Assembly (NCBI GenBank): GCA_933228675.1
Contig: OW121743.1
Span: forward strand, 54,686,903-54,750,902
From: Stomorhina lunata
Lineage: Eukaryota > Arthropoda > Insecta > Diptera > Rhiniidae
Direction: 5' to 3'
Length of the DNA: 64,000 nucleotides
Positions 36,370 to 47,225 of the stretch are shown here, piece by piece; within the stretch, counting starts at the first letter, position 1; every line of letters begins with the position of its first letter. The position numbers and the translations under genes are program-made. Under the pieces are notes generated by a model. That model made no database searches, was not told the origin of the DNA, and saw only the letters and a program-made list of their open reading frames with translations.

Positions 36370-38450
36370 AGTCAATTTCTATCGAAAATTTTTCTATAGA
36401 AATATATTTCTATAGAAAAATTTTTCTATAGAAAAATATTTCTAGAGAAAATTTTTCTATAGCAAAATATTTCTAGAGAAAATTTTTCTATAGAAAAATA
36501 TTTCTTTTGAAAATTTTTCTATAGAAAAATATTTCTTTTGAAAATTTTTCTATAGAAAAATATTTCTTTTGAAAATTTTTCTACAGAAAAATATTTCTTT
36601 TGAAAATTTTTCTATAGAAAAATATTTCTTTTGAAAAATTTTCTATAGAAAAATATTTCTAAAGAAAATGTTTCTATAGAAAAATATTTCTAAAGAAAAT
36701 TTTCTACAGAAAAACATTTCTAAAGAAAATTTTTCTATAGAAAAATATTTCTAAAAAAAAATTTTTTATAGAAAAATATTTCTAAAGAAAATTTTTCTAT
36801 AGAAAAATATATCAGAAAAATATTTCTAAAGAAAATTTTTCTTTAGAAAAATATTTCTAAAGAAAATTTTTCTAAAGAACAGTATTTCTTTTGAAAAATT
36901 TTCTACAGAAAACTTTTTCTATTGAAATGTTTTTAAAAATTATTTTATTGAAAAATATTTCTTTGAAAAATTTTCTATAGAAAAATATTTCTATCGCAAT
37001 TTTTTTGAAAATATTTCTTTTGAAAAATAATTGTTTTGAAAATTTTTCTACAGAAAAATTTTTCTATAGAAAAATATTTCTTTTGAACATTTTTTTATAG
37101 GGAAATATTTCTTTAGGAACTTTTTCTGTAGAAATTTTTTTTTTCAATTTTTCTATAGAAAAATCTTTCTATTGAAATTTTTTTATAGAAAAATATTTCT
37201 ATCGACAATTTTTTGTATAGAAAAATATTTCTATCAAAATTTTTTCTGCAAAAAAATGTTTCTATCGAAAGTTTTTCTTTGGAAAAATATTTCCAACGAA
37301 GTTTTTTCTTTAGAAAAATATTTCCATCGAAAAATTTTGTGTGGAAAAATATTTCTATCGAAATTTTTTGTATAGAAAAATATTTCTATCAAAATTTTTT
37401 GTATAGAAAAATATTTCTATTGAAATTTTTTGTATAGAAAAATATTTCTATCGAAATTTTTTGTATAGAAAAATATTTCTATCGAAATTTTTTGTATAGA
37501 AAAATATTTCTATCGAAATTTTTTGTATAGAAAAATATTTCTATCGATATTTTTTGTATAGAAAAATTTTTCTATCGAAATTTTTTGTATAGAAAAATAT
37601 TTCTATCGAAATTTTTTCTATAGCAAAATATTTCTTAAAATTTTTTCTTTAGAAAAATATTTCTATCGAAAATAACTCTAAGGAAATTTTTTCTTTAGCA
37701 AAAAATTTCTATGGAATTTTTCCTTTTTTTAATATTTCTATCGAAATTTGTTCTTTAGAAAAATACTTCTATCGAAAGTTTTGCTTTAGAAAAATATTTC
37801 TGTCGAAATTTTTTCTTTTGAAAAATATTTCTATCGAAATTTTTTCTTTAGAAAAATATTTCTATCGAAATGTTTTCTTTAGAAAAATATTTATAGCAAA
37901 ATTTTTTTTTTGAAAAATATTTCTATTGAAATTTTTTCTATAGAAAAATATTTCTATCGAAATTTTTTCTTTTGAAAAACATTCCTATCAATTTTTTTTG
38001 TAGAAAAATATTCCTATCGAAATTTTTTCTTTAGAAAAATATTTCTTTCGGATTTTTTTCGGTAGAAAAATTTTTCTATCGAAACTTTTTCTTTAGAAAA
38101 ATATTTCTTTCGAAATGGTTTCTTTAGAAAAATATTTCAACAGAAATTTTTTCTTTAGAAAAATATTTTTTTTTACAGAAAAATTTTTCTATTGAAATTT
38201 TTTTTACAGAAAAATTTTTCTATTGAAATTTTTTCTTTAGAAAAATATTTCTATCGAAATTCTTTTTTATAATTTTTTTTTTTTATCGAAATTTTTGCTT
38301 TAGAAAAATTTTTTGTTTGAATTTTTTTTATCTAAATTTTTTCTATAGAGTTTTTATCGAAATTTTTTCCATAGAAAGATATTTCTATCGAAATTTTTCT
38401 AAAGAAAAATAGAAAATTATTTCTAACAAAGATATTTCTATAAAAAATGT
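36370..38450 (+). repeat. 31-bp palindromic satellite, about 2.1 kb
   Basis: Tandem units alternate TTTTTCTATAGAAAAATATT with TCT(A/T)(A/T)(C/A)GAAAA. Block-wise variants follow one another: TTTTGAAAA units (about 36500-36650), AAAGAAAA units (36650-36880), then ATCGAAATTTTTTGTATAG units (37360-37600) and TTCTTTAG units (37700-38250). Open frames such as 37172-37437 are translations of the satellite. The array ends about 730 bp before the first coding exon. Confidence 0.95.
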
Positions 38451-38600
38451 TTCGTGCTCATTTTCACGAGTTGTTTTAATGATGCTGATTTTGACGAACA
38501 TTACAAAAAGTCTTCGGCTCCTGGCTGCCTTTTTTAGCTTCAGGGTATCTTAAAGTCGAACTTGATCGTCTTTACTTACTTTCTTGTTTGTATATTTGAA
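38451..38600 (+). repeat. Dispersed repeat E, truncated copy
   Basis: CTCATTTTCACGAGTTGTTTTAA, split by small gaps, and AAAGTCTTCGGCTCCTGGCTGCC match the end of 33761-34180. It is followed by GGGTATCTTAAAGTCGAACTTG and CTTACTTTCTTGTTTG, which resembles a Helentron-like 3' terminus. Confidence 0.6.
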
Positions 38601-39179
38601 GACGTTACGTTTTTTTTTATGATAATAATGGCAAATGATGTCTATCTCGCTCTTGAAATTAAATATTCAAAAAATATGAAATTGAATAATTTTTTGAATT
38701 TTTTATGAAATTTATACTTAAATGCATTAAAAGATATACGACTCGTGTAAAGAAGGAAAAGGGGGGAGGGGAGGAGGGTTAAAAGTAATAAATATTAAAA
38801 ATTATAAAACCTTAAAAAGAAATTAAATAAATATAAAAAGTGACATAAACGTTGAAATAAATAACGACAAAATGATTGACAAGTGTTAAAATGAAATAAA
38901 CTTTATTTTCGTTTTATAACTCAAGAAACCTTAGAAAACAAATAATAAAAAATTATGGAAAATAAACATTAATTAAAAATGACTCAATAAGGAAATGATA
39001 AAACACATAATGATATTTAAGCTACAATAAAAAAAATTTTATTCCAAAAATTTTAGATTCTTCAAAAAACATAAAAAGAACTTAAGAAAGAAAATTACAA
39101 AAAAGACTTTAAAAAAATGAATTGAGAAATTGAAAATAAAAAAAAAACAAATCTTTAACCTAAAAACCCTTTAACAAAC
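38601..39179 (+). promoter_or_regulatory. Region upstream of the first coding exon; 5' UTR probable
   Basis: A-rich sequence with no repeat arrays. A purine-only G-rich tract (GAAGGAAAAGGGGGGAGGGG, about 38752-38779) stands out in otherwise AT-rich DNA. An in-frame TAA at 39156-39158 closes the frame directly before the ATG at 39180. No convincing TATA box or initiator could be chosen, and the 5' UTR may instead be spliced from an upstream exon. Confidence 0.35.
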
Positions 39180-40117
39180 ATGTCAAGCGATATTTTGAAT
39201 GCCTCTAACAAGACACGCCTCAGCGACAGCACTAAAGTCAATGATGGCCACATTGTCTGCGATAACTCCAAAGTTGAGGTGATAGTCATGAGTAAATCGG
39301 ATAAGACTTTAACAAAAAACATAGATGCCAAAGATGATTCCCTAAGAAAACGAACCTCCCTGATAATAGTGCCACAAAAGGACTCACCCGAAGACTATCC
39401 TGGTTCGATAGCCAACAATATGAGCTCTTCCACAATAGACCATGAAAACTGTAATGAGCTAATAACAGATGATGAAAGCAAGACCCTAGAGAAGTCCTCT
39501 TCCAAGTCTTTGGACTCGTCAATATGTTCAAATCACTCTACCACAGATGAAGAGGATCTAAATGAACATGACAAGTCCAAGCTAATGAAAAGTGAACTCA
39601 AATCCAGTAAACGCAATTCTATGGCCAGTGTGGATAGTTGTGTTTCACGCTCGAATAGCTCAGCTACCACAACCTCATCCAGCTCTTCCGGAGATGATGT
39701 CATACTGGACGATGACTATCAGGACTTGGAGAATGGCAATATAATCGATGATTTGGAGGCGGAGAGAAAGAATTGTATTTCAAATGCCTCCTCCTGCATT
39801 GATGACTATTCACTCAGGCAGAAATACGAGAATTATGTAAATAATAAAGCACAAGATGCAGCTAATGGTGGTAATTCCACTGATGCCGATGAGGGTAATA
39901 TTGAAGATGACGACGATGATGATGAGGAGGAAGGGCAGCGCAAAAATGCAGCGGTGGTGGCTAAGGAGCAAGCGGTGTTGCGTGAGCATAATGAGGGCTT
40001 AGATGATGTCGATGCTCAGCCACGTAGTTTACCGCCTTGTGATGCTTTGTTAAGTCCTCAAGAGGCTCCCATGGGCAGACGTTATGCCGAAGTAGCTCAA
40101 TTTAAGGGTAACAAACG
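39180..40117 (+). CDS. First coding exon of an unrecognised protein gene
   Basis: The frame opens at ATG 39180 in good fly context (AAACATG) with an in-frame stop 24 bases upstream, so this is the likely start. It gives 312 codons plus two bases and ends at a strong donor (CG|GTAAGT, 40118). The protein begins MSSDILNASNKTRLSD. It has no signal peptide or membrane segment, is rich in Ser, Asp and Glu, has a Ser/Thr tract near residues 150-172 and an acidic run (DDDDDDEEE) near 243-251. A less biased end reads GRRYAEVAQFKGNK. Codon use is balanced, unlike the AT-rich surroundings, which supports a real exon. Most of it is probably disordered and cytoplasmic or nuclear. I do not recognise the family and assign no function. 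Confidence 0.9.
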
Positions 40118-40383
40118 GTAAGTTTTTCATTATCAAAGAACAACAAAATTGAAAAAAAACTTTATTTTTGAAATTAATGAACGAGAATTTTGAATTGTTT
40201 TTGGTTAATATAAAAGAAAATAATGTAGAGCAAATACTCACAGTTTTTGAAAATTTTTAAAAACACGCTTCAATTATTTCCGGTAATTAGTAAAAAATGT
40301 TTACAATCTCATTTACAACATAAAAAATATTCAGAGAAGTAAAGAACCAAAACCAGATTAGAACTAGAGAAGAACTTAAGCAG

Positions 40384-40693
40384 AGGCCAAATCGCAGCAT
40401 TCGATATCTATCGAAATTAAAGATTCAGAAACATTTGTGTAGCATACCTTTGAGATATTCTAAATAATATATAACAGATAAGTTTCACTTATTTGTCAAA
40501 AGTTATCTAATAGTAAAATTATTTCATTTAAACTAAATGTTTTGACAGACAAACGGATATGTTTAGACATAAAATTTTATAAAACTTTTTGCAAAATAAA
40601 TTATTTTGAAAATCCCTAAGATATGCTACACAAAATTTGCTTAAAAGTCTGAATTTTCGATCAATATCGAATGCAGCGATTTGGCCGCAGAAC
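40384..40693. mobile_element. Foldback MITE family F, copy 2
   Basis: The ends are GGCCAAATCGCAGCATTCGA and the inverse TCGAATGCAGCGATTTGGCC. The whole 310 bp is an imperfect palindrome with TTTGTGTAGCATACCTTTGA on the left and ATCCCTAAGATATGCTACAC on the right. Degenerate AGAACT-type sequence lies on both sides (40345-40383 and from 40690), so it appears inserted into the edge of the 11-bp satellite. Confidence 0.8.
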
Positions 40694-43600
40694 TAGAACA
40701 GAACTTAAAAAGGACTTGAACAGAACAAGAAGAGAACTAGAATAGTACTAGAACAGAACTAGAACAGAACTTGTACAGAACTAGAACAGAACTAGAACAG
40801 AACTAGAACAGAACTAGAACAGAACTAGAACAGAACTAGAACAGAACTAGAACAGAACTAGAACAGAACTAGAACAGAACTAGAACAGAACTAGAACAGA
40901 ACTAGAACAGAACTAGAACAGAACTAGAACAGAACTAGAACAGAACTAGAACAGAACTAGAACAGAACTAGAACAGAACTAGAACAGAACTAGAACAGAA
41001 CTAGAACAGAACTAGAACAGAACTAGAACAGAACTAGAACAGAACTAGAACAGAACTAGAACAGAACTAGAACAGAACTAGAACAGAACTAGAACAGAAC
41101 TAGAACAGAACTAGAACAGAACTAGAACAGAACTAGAACAGAACTAGAACAGAACTAGAACAGAACTAGAACAGAACTAGAACAGAACTAGAACAGAACT
41201 AGAACAGAACTAGAACAGAACTAGAACAGAACTAGAACAGAACTAGAACAGAACTAGAACAGAACTAGAACAGAACTAGAACAGAACTAGAACAGAACTA
41301 GAACAGAACTAGAACAGAACTAGAACAGAACTAGAACAGAACTAGAACAGAACTAGAACAGAACTAGAACAGAACTAGAACAGAACTAGAACAGAACTAG
41401 AACAGAACTAGAACAGAACTAGAACAGAACTAGAACAGAACTAGAACAGAACTAGAACAGAACTAGAACAGAACTAGAACAGAACTAGAACAGAACTAGA
41501 ACAGAACTAGAACAGAACTAGAACAGAACTAGAACAGAACTAGAACAGAACTAGAACAGAACTAGAACAGAACTAGAACAGAACTAGAACAGAACTAGAA
41601 CAGAACTAGAACAGAACTAGAACAGAACTAGAACAGAACTAGAACAGAACTAGAACAGAACTAGAACAGAACTAGAACAGAACTAGAACAGAACTAGAAC
41701 AGAACTAGAACAGAACTAGAACAGAACTAGAACAGAACTAGAACAGAACTAGAACAGAACTAGAACAGAACTAGAACAGAACTAGAACAGAACTAGAACA
41801 GAACTAGAACAGAACTAGAACAGAACTAGAACAGAACTAGAACAGAACTAGAACAGAACTAGAACAGAACTAGAACAGAACTAGAACAGAACTAGAACAG
41901 AACTAGAACAGAACTAGAACAGAACTAGAACAGAACTAGAACAGAACTAGAACAGAACTAGAACAGAACTAGAACAGAACTAGAACAGAACTAGAACAGA
42001 ACTAGAACAGAACTAGAACAGAACTAGAACAGAACTAGAACAGAACTAGAACAGAACTAGAACAGAACTAGAACAGAACTAGAACAGAACTAGAACAGAA
42101 CTAGAACAGAACTAGAACAGAACTAGAACAGAACTAGAACAGAACTAGAACAGAACTAGAACAGAACTAGAACAGAACTAGAACAGAACTAGAACAGAAC
42201 TAGAACAGAACTAGAACAGAACTAGAACAGAACTAGAACAGAACTAGAACAGAACTAGAACAGAACTAGAACAGAACTAGAACAGAACTAGAACAGAACT
42301 AGAACAGAACTAGAACAGAACTAGAACAGAACTAGAACAGAACTAGAACAGAACTAGAACAGAACTAGAACAGAACTAGAACAGAACTAGAACAGAACTA
42401 GAACAGAACTAGAACAGAACTAGAACAGAACTAGAACAGAACTAGAACAGAACTAGAACAGAACTAGAACAGAACTAGAACAGAACTAGAACAGAACTAG
42501 AACAGAACTAGAACAGAACTAGAACAGAACTAGAACAGAACTAGAACAGAACTAGAACAGAACTAGAACAGAACTAGAACAGAACTAGAACAGAACTAGA
42601 ACAGAACTAGAACAGAACTAGAACAGAACTAGAACAGAACTAGAACAGAACTAGAACAGAACTAGAACAGAACTAGAACAGAACTAGAACAGAACTAGAA
42701 CAGAACTAGAACAGAACTAGAACAGAACTAGAACAGAACTAGAACAGAACTAGAACTAGAACAGAACTAGAACAGAACTAGAACAGAACTAGAACAGAAC
42801 TAGAACAGAACTAGAACAGAACTAGAACAGAACTAGAACAGAACTAGAACAGAACTAGAACAGAACTAGAACAGAACTAGAACAGAACTAGAACAGAACT
42901 AGAACAGAACTAGAACAGAACTAGAACAGAACTAGAACAGAACTAGAACAGAACTAGAACAGAACTAGAACAGAACTAGAACAGAACTAGAACAGAACTA
43001 GAACAGAACTAGAACAGAACTAGAACAGAACTAGAACAGAACTAGAACAGAACTAGAACAGAACTAGAACAGAACTAGAACAGAACTAGAACAGAACTAG
43101 AACAGAACTAGAACAGAACTAGAACAGAACTAGAACAGAACTAGAACAGAACTAGAACAGAACTAGAACAGAACTAGAACAGAACTAGAACAGAACTAGA
43201 ACAGAACTAGAACAGAACTAGAACAGAACTAGAACAGAACTAGAACAGAACTAGAACAGAACTAGAACAGAACTAGAACAGAACTAGAACAGAACTAGAA
43301 CAGAACTAGAACAGAACTAGAACAGAACTAGAACAGAACTAGAACAGAACTAGAACAGAACTAGAACAGAACTAGAACAGAACTAGAACAGAACTAGAAC
43401 AGAACTAGAACAGAACTAGAACAGAACTAGAACAGAACTAGAACAGAACTAGAACAGAACTAGAACAGAACTAGAACAGAACTAGAACAGAACTAGAACA
43501 GAACTAGAACAGAACTAGAACAGAACTAGAACAGAACTAGAACAGAACTAGAACAGAACTAGAACAGAACTAGAACAGAACTAGAACAGAACTAGAACAG

Positions 43601-44123
43601 AACTAGAACAGAACTAGAACAGAACTAGAACAGAACTAGAACAGAACTAGAACAGAACTAGAACAGAACTAGAACAGAACTAGAACAGAACTAGAACAGA
43701 ACTAGAACAGAACTAGAACAGAACTAGAACAGAACTAGAACAGAACTAGAACAGAACTAGAACAGAACTAGAACAGAACTAGAACAGAACTAGAACAGAA
43801 CTAGAACAGAACTAGAACAGAACTAGAACAGAACTAGAACAGAACTAGAACAGAACTAGAACAGAACTAGAACAGAACTAGAACAGAACTAGAACAGAAC
43901 TAGAACAGAACTAGAACAGAACTAGAACAGAACTAGAACAGAACTAGAACAGAACTAGAACAGAACTAGAACAGAACTAGAACAGAACTAGAACAGAACT
44001 AGAACAGAACTAGAACAGAACTAGAACAGAACTAGAACAGAACTAGAACAGAACTAGAACAGAACTAGAACAGAACTAGAACAGAACTAGATCAGAACTA
44101 GAACAGAACTAGAACAGAACCAA
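40694..44123 (+). repeat. 11-bp satellite AGAACAGAACT, about 310 near-identical copies
   Basis: After a short degenerate lead (40694-40778) the 11-bp unit repeats about 300 times. I see only one indel (at about 42751-42760, where a unit is shortened to CTAGAACTAGAAC) and one substitution (GATCAGAACT at about 44091). Every unit contains TAG, and because 11 is not a multiple of 3, stops occur in all frames, so it is non-coding. The homogeneity suggests recent expansion or very active exchange. The array length in an assembly may be unreliable. Confidence 0.98.
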
Positions 44124-44262
44124 TTATGTTTAGACATCAATTTTATTAAAATTTTGGCAAAATTTATTATTTTGGCTATCCCTAAGGTATGCTACAAAAC
44201 ACTAGCTCTGGACTTATGAGTTCTCGATATATATGAAATGTGGAGATTTGGACCCAGAACGA
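44124..44262. mobile_element. Foldback MITE family F, half copy at the satellite's right edge
   Basis: ATGTTTAGACATCAATTTTA and TATCCCTAAGGTATGCTACA, followed by GAGATTTGGACCC, correspond to the right half of the 40384-40693 element. GAACGAGAAATAGAACAG just outside it is again satellite-like, so this fragment too lies within the satellite margin. Confidence 0.65.
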
Positions 44263-45514
44263 GAAATAGAACAGTATAAAAAAAATAAATATGAATATAT
44301 TTATGTGTATAGCTTTAAATCACCGTATTTTATTTTTACAACTTTAAACATTTCCTTCCATGCCTTTTGTCTACTGAAACCTTTAAATAATTAATAATTC
44401 AATTTAACTTTAAACAAAACGACTTTAAAGACCCCAGAGATGCTTCTCTCATTAAGCAACAAGAACAATAGCATACATTAGGGCAAGAGCATGTTTAACA
44501 TTTCTAGTTAACACGGCTAATTGCCACGACTGGCAATATAGGCCACTTTACATGGTTAGCGAAATAACGAGTGTAGAGAAAAAGCTGCCACAAAACTTAA
44601 TTATAAACTTTAAATGTTTTAAAGAGACAGAAACAGCAACAACGACAACTATAATGATGTTAATTTATATTTGGAAAAAAAAAAGAATGAAATAATTGTA
44701 ATGAAATGATATAAAATGGAATGGAATCTAAAAAAGACGTAGAACAAACTTTTTATGTTTAATTAATGTAGTTGAGTTTTTGAGAGCATTAAAACTTGTT
44801 ACAAAAAGCCAGAAGTTAGATACAAAGTCTGTAAAAAAAATGTTAGAGGGGGATTTAGATTTTGAATATTCTCGTTCATTTGTTGAGAGGGTGGCTGTAC
44901 AATGGATTTGCATTATCTGTTACTGGGGGGGTTACTATGTGAGTGATATACATCCATTTTTTTCAGATAACACGGAAACTGTTTTATAATTATTAGACAG
45001 AAATACGTGTCTAAAACTTTATTTAGGGCAACAAGTTGTCTAGGGTTTCCTTTGGTATTGGCTGCTATTTTTTCTGTATATTTTGTATATTCTTCCTAGT
45101 AGGGAAATAATTTCATGTTTTTAACCTTAAATTATGTCGCATTTAATTATAGAGCACTTTTTTTGTTTAAGGTTTATTTGAGTTTTAATGAGATTTGTTT
45201 GTGTTATAAGTTGGGGTTGTTTAGACTTTAAATAGAGGCAATTAATTTAAATTTTTATTAGAAATTAATAGATATATTTTTTGTAATAAAAGTCTTGGGA
45301 AAGTTATTAAAATGTATTTCTAAAGAGGAGTAAATGTGGGAAAAAAAACTTGACGGCTATATAAGAATTTATTGTCTTTAATTCATATTGGATTTCTTTA
45401 GATTACCTTGAGTCAGTTTTGTAAACATTTCTAAGTAATATAAAATTTTAATAGGTATCTTTAGTCTCTAAAAGCTATTAAGTTAGGGCTTTCAACACAA
45501 CTGCTTTTAGCTGG
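44263..45514 (+). other. Unique intron sequence
   Basis: No repeats or element ends recognised. 44400-44640 is more complex than the surrounding intron (for example AGCAACAAGAACAATAGC and CACGGCTAATTGCCACGACT) and could be regulatory, but nothing specific supports that. Overlapping short frames at 44728-44989 have no start context or domain and are not called. Confidence 0.45.
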
Positions 45515-45740
45515 GGGAAAACTGCCGCATTCGATACAACCAAAAATCAGACATTTTAGCAAAAATTGTGTAACATACCTCAGGGATTTTCAAAAGTATT
45601 TATTTTGCAAAAAGTTTAATAAGATTTGATATCTAAACATATCCGTTTGTTTGTCAAAAAATTTATTTGAAATGAAATTATTTTGCTATCGGTTAACTTT
45701 TGACAAATTAGTTACAATGTAGAGAACCTTATATGCAGGA
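45515..45740. mobile_element. Foldback MITE family F, left-half copy
   Basis: GCCGCATTCGATAC, TTGTGTAACATACCTCAGGG and TATCTAAACATATCCGTTTG match the left and central parts of the family F copies. It breaks off at the start of dispersed repeat E. Confidence 0.65.
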
Positions 45741-46085
45741 GTGTACAGCCCATACCACCAGAAGCCGATGAATTTTATGTAATTTTCGTAAATACCACGA
45801 TCATTAATAAAACTCGTGAAAATGAGTATTAAAATCATTCAGTTTTAATTTGAATGTTAACAAAGTTGGTTTATGCCGATTTAAAAAAAAAAAACAAAAA
45901 CAAAATATGCAAGAAACAAATCAAAATCCAATTTATAGCAACAAAATTCATGGTTCGAGAGAACAAATAAATATAATCTCGAACATTGTTGCCACCACAC
46001 TATTATTTTAGTAAACATTGGGAATATTTTTGTAAATATTGGGAATATTTTTTAAAACAGAAATAAATTCTAATTTTTAACAATT
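45741..46085 (-). repeat. Dispersed repeat E, copy 3 (inverse)
   Basis: The reverse complement of 33761-34180: TACAGCCCATACCACCAGAA, AAACTCGTGAAAATGAG, GGTTCGAGAGAACAAATAAA and GTTGCCACCACAC. As at the other two sites, a palindromic array (46086-46680) lies on the AATATTCCC side. Confidence 0.75.
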
Positions 46086-46680
46086 TTAGATTTTTTAGAT
46101 ATTTTCAATCCAAACATTTTTTTATAGAAAAATTTTAAATAAAAATATTTTTCTTTGGAAAACGTTTCGACAAAAATATTTTTCTATAAAAGTTTTAATT
46201 AAAAATATTTTTATATCAAAAAATTTTTAAATCTTTTATTGAAAAATTTTTGATTTAAAAATTTTCTATAGAAAAATTTTTGATAAAAAAAAAATTTCTC
46301 TAGAAAAATTTTGTTGAAAAAAATTTCTCTAGAAAAATTTTGGAAAACGTTTCGACAAAAATATTTTTCTATAAAAGTCTTAGTTAAAAATATTTTTATA
46401 TTAAAAAATTTTTAAATCTTTTATTGAAAAATTTTTGATTTAAAAATTTTCTATAGAAAAATTGTTGATAAAAAATGTTCTATAAAAAAAATCTTTGATA
46501 CAAAAATTTGCTATAGAAAAAGTTTTGATAAAAAAATTTTCTATAGCAAAATTTTTGATAAAAAAATTTTCTATAGCAAAATTTTTGATAAAAAAATTTT
46601 CTATAGAAAATTTTTTGATAAAAAAATTTTCTATAGAAAAATTGTTGATGAAAAAAATATTCTGTCTACGCAAAATATCA
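46086..46680 (-). repeat. AT-rich palindromic satellite, short array
   Basis: Degenerate at first (46100-46440, including a duplicated GGAAAACGTTTCGACAAAAA segment at about 46157 and 46342). It then becomes regular units of AAATTTTCTATAGAAAAATT plus TTTGATAAA, about 30 bp. The short frames on both strands (46440-46686) are satellite translations. Confidence 0.88.
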
Positions 46681-47225
46681 AAATAAAGTAAAGATTATCG
46701 TCTTTTTCTTAACTTCCCAATTTTTCTTCATTAAGTTAAAAATCTCATAAAAAGGCTCTTAAATAAATATAGAGATGTTAAAAAATGTGTATTATTTACT
46801 ATTAAATAAATCTTTGAATTAAAAAAAAAAAAACTATTAAGAAAATTATTTGCTATATAATGGCTCATAAATTGTTGTGTATTCATTTTTTATGCCAATA
46901 AACCGCAAATTGTATTTAATTTTCTTTCTACTTTAAGTCATTAAATTGTAGTTTAGAAAAAAATTATTCAAAGAATAAAAAAAGTATATACAAAATAGAT
47001 AAACGAAAAACGCATCAACTAATATGGCAGACATTGGGTTTAAATAGAAAAACAAATTAGTATAATGACATAATGTAGGCAATTACGAAGTGTAAAACAC
47101 TTTTCATTTTACAAAATATTGCTTTAAGCATTTGGTTCTACAGCCAATTTTTTTTCTTTTGCATCGGTGACGTGTTAATGCTTTAGACTTATCGATGATG
47201 GAGAACTAATAACACTGTGCTCCTA
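46681..47225 (+). other. Unique intron sequence
   Basis: AT-rich, with no repeats from the other families and no open frame. GCATCGGTGACGTGTTAATG at about 47162 is a rare GC-richer spot without recognised function. Confidence 0.45.

Noticed and set aside
36370..38450. Possible coding from long frames such as 37172-37437
   Set aside because: All are translations of the 31-bp satellite, with frame changes at every indel.
40694..44123. Telomeric or coding role for the 11-bp repeat
   Set aside because: Stops occur in every frame, and the unit does not resemble known insect telomere repeats; the location is interior to a gene.
44728..44989. Overlapping short frames on both strands in the intron
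   Set aside because: No domain, no start context, and no neighbouring coding signal.
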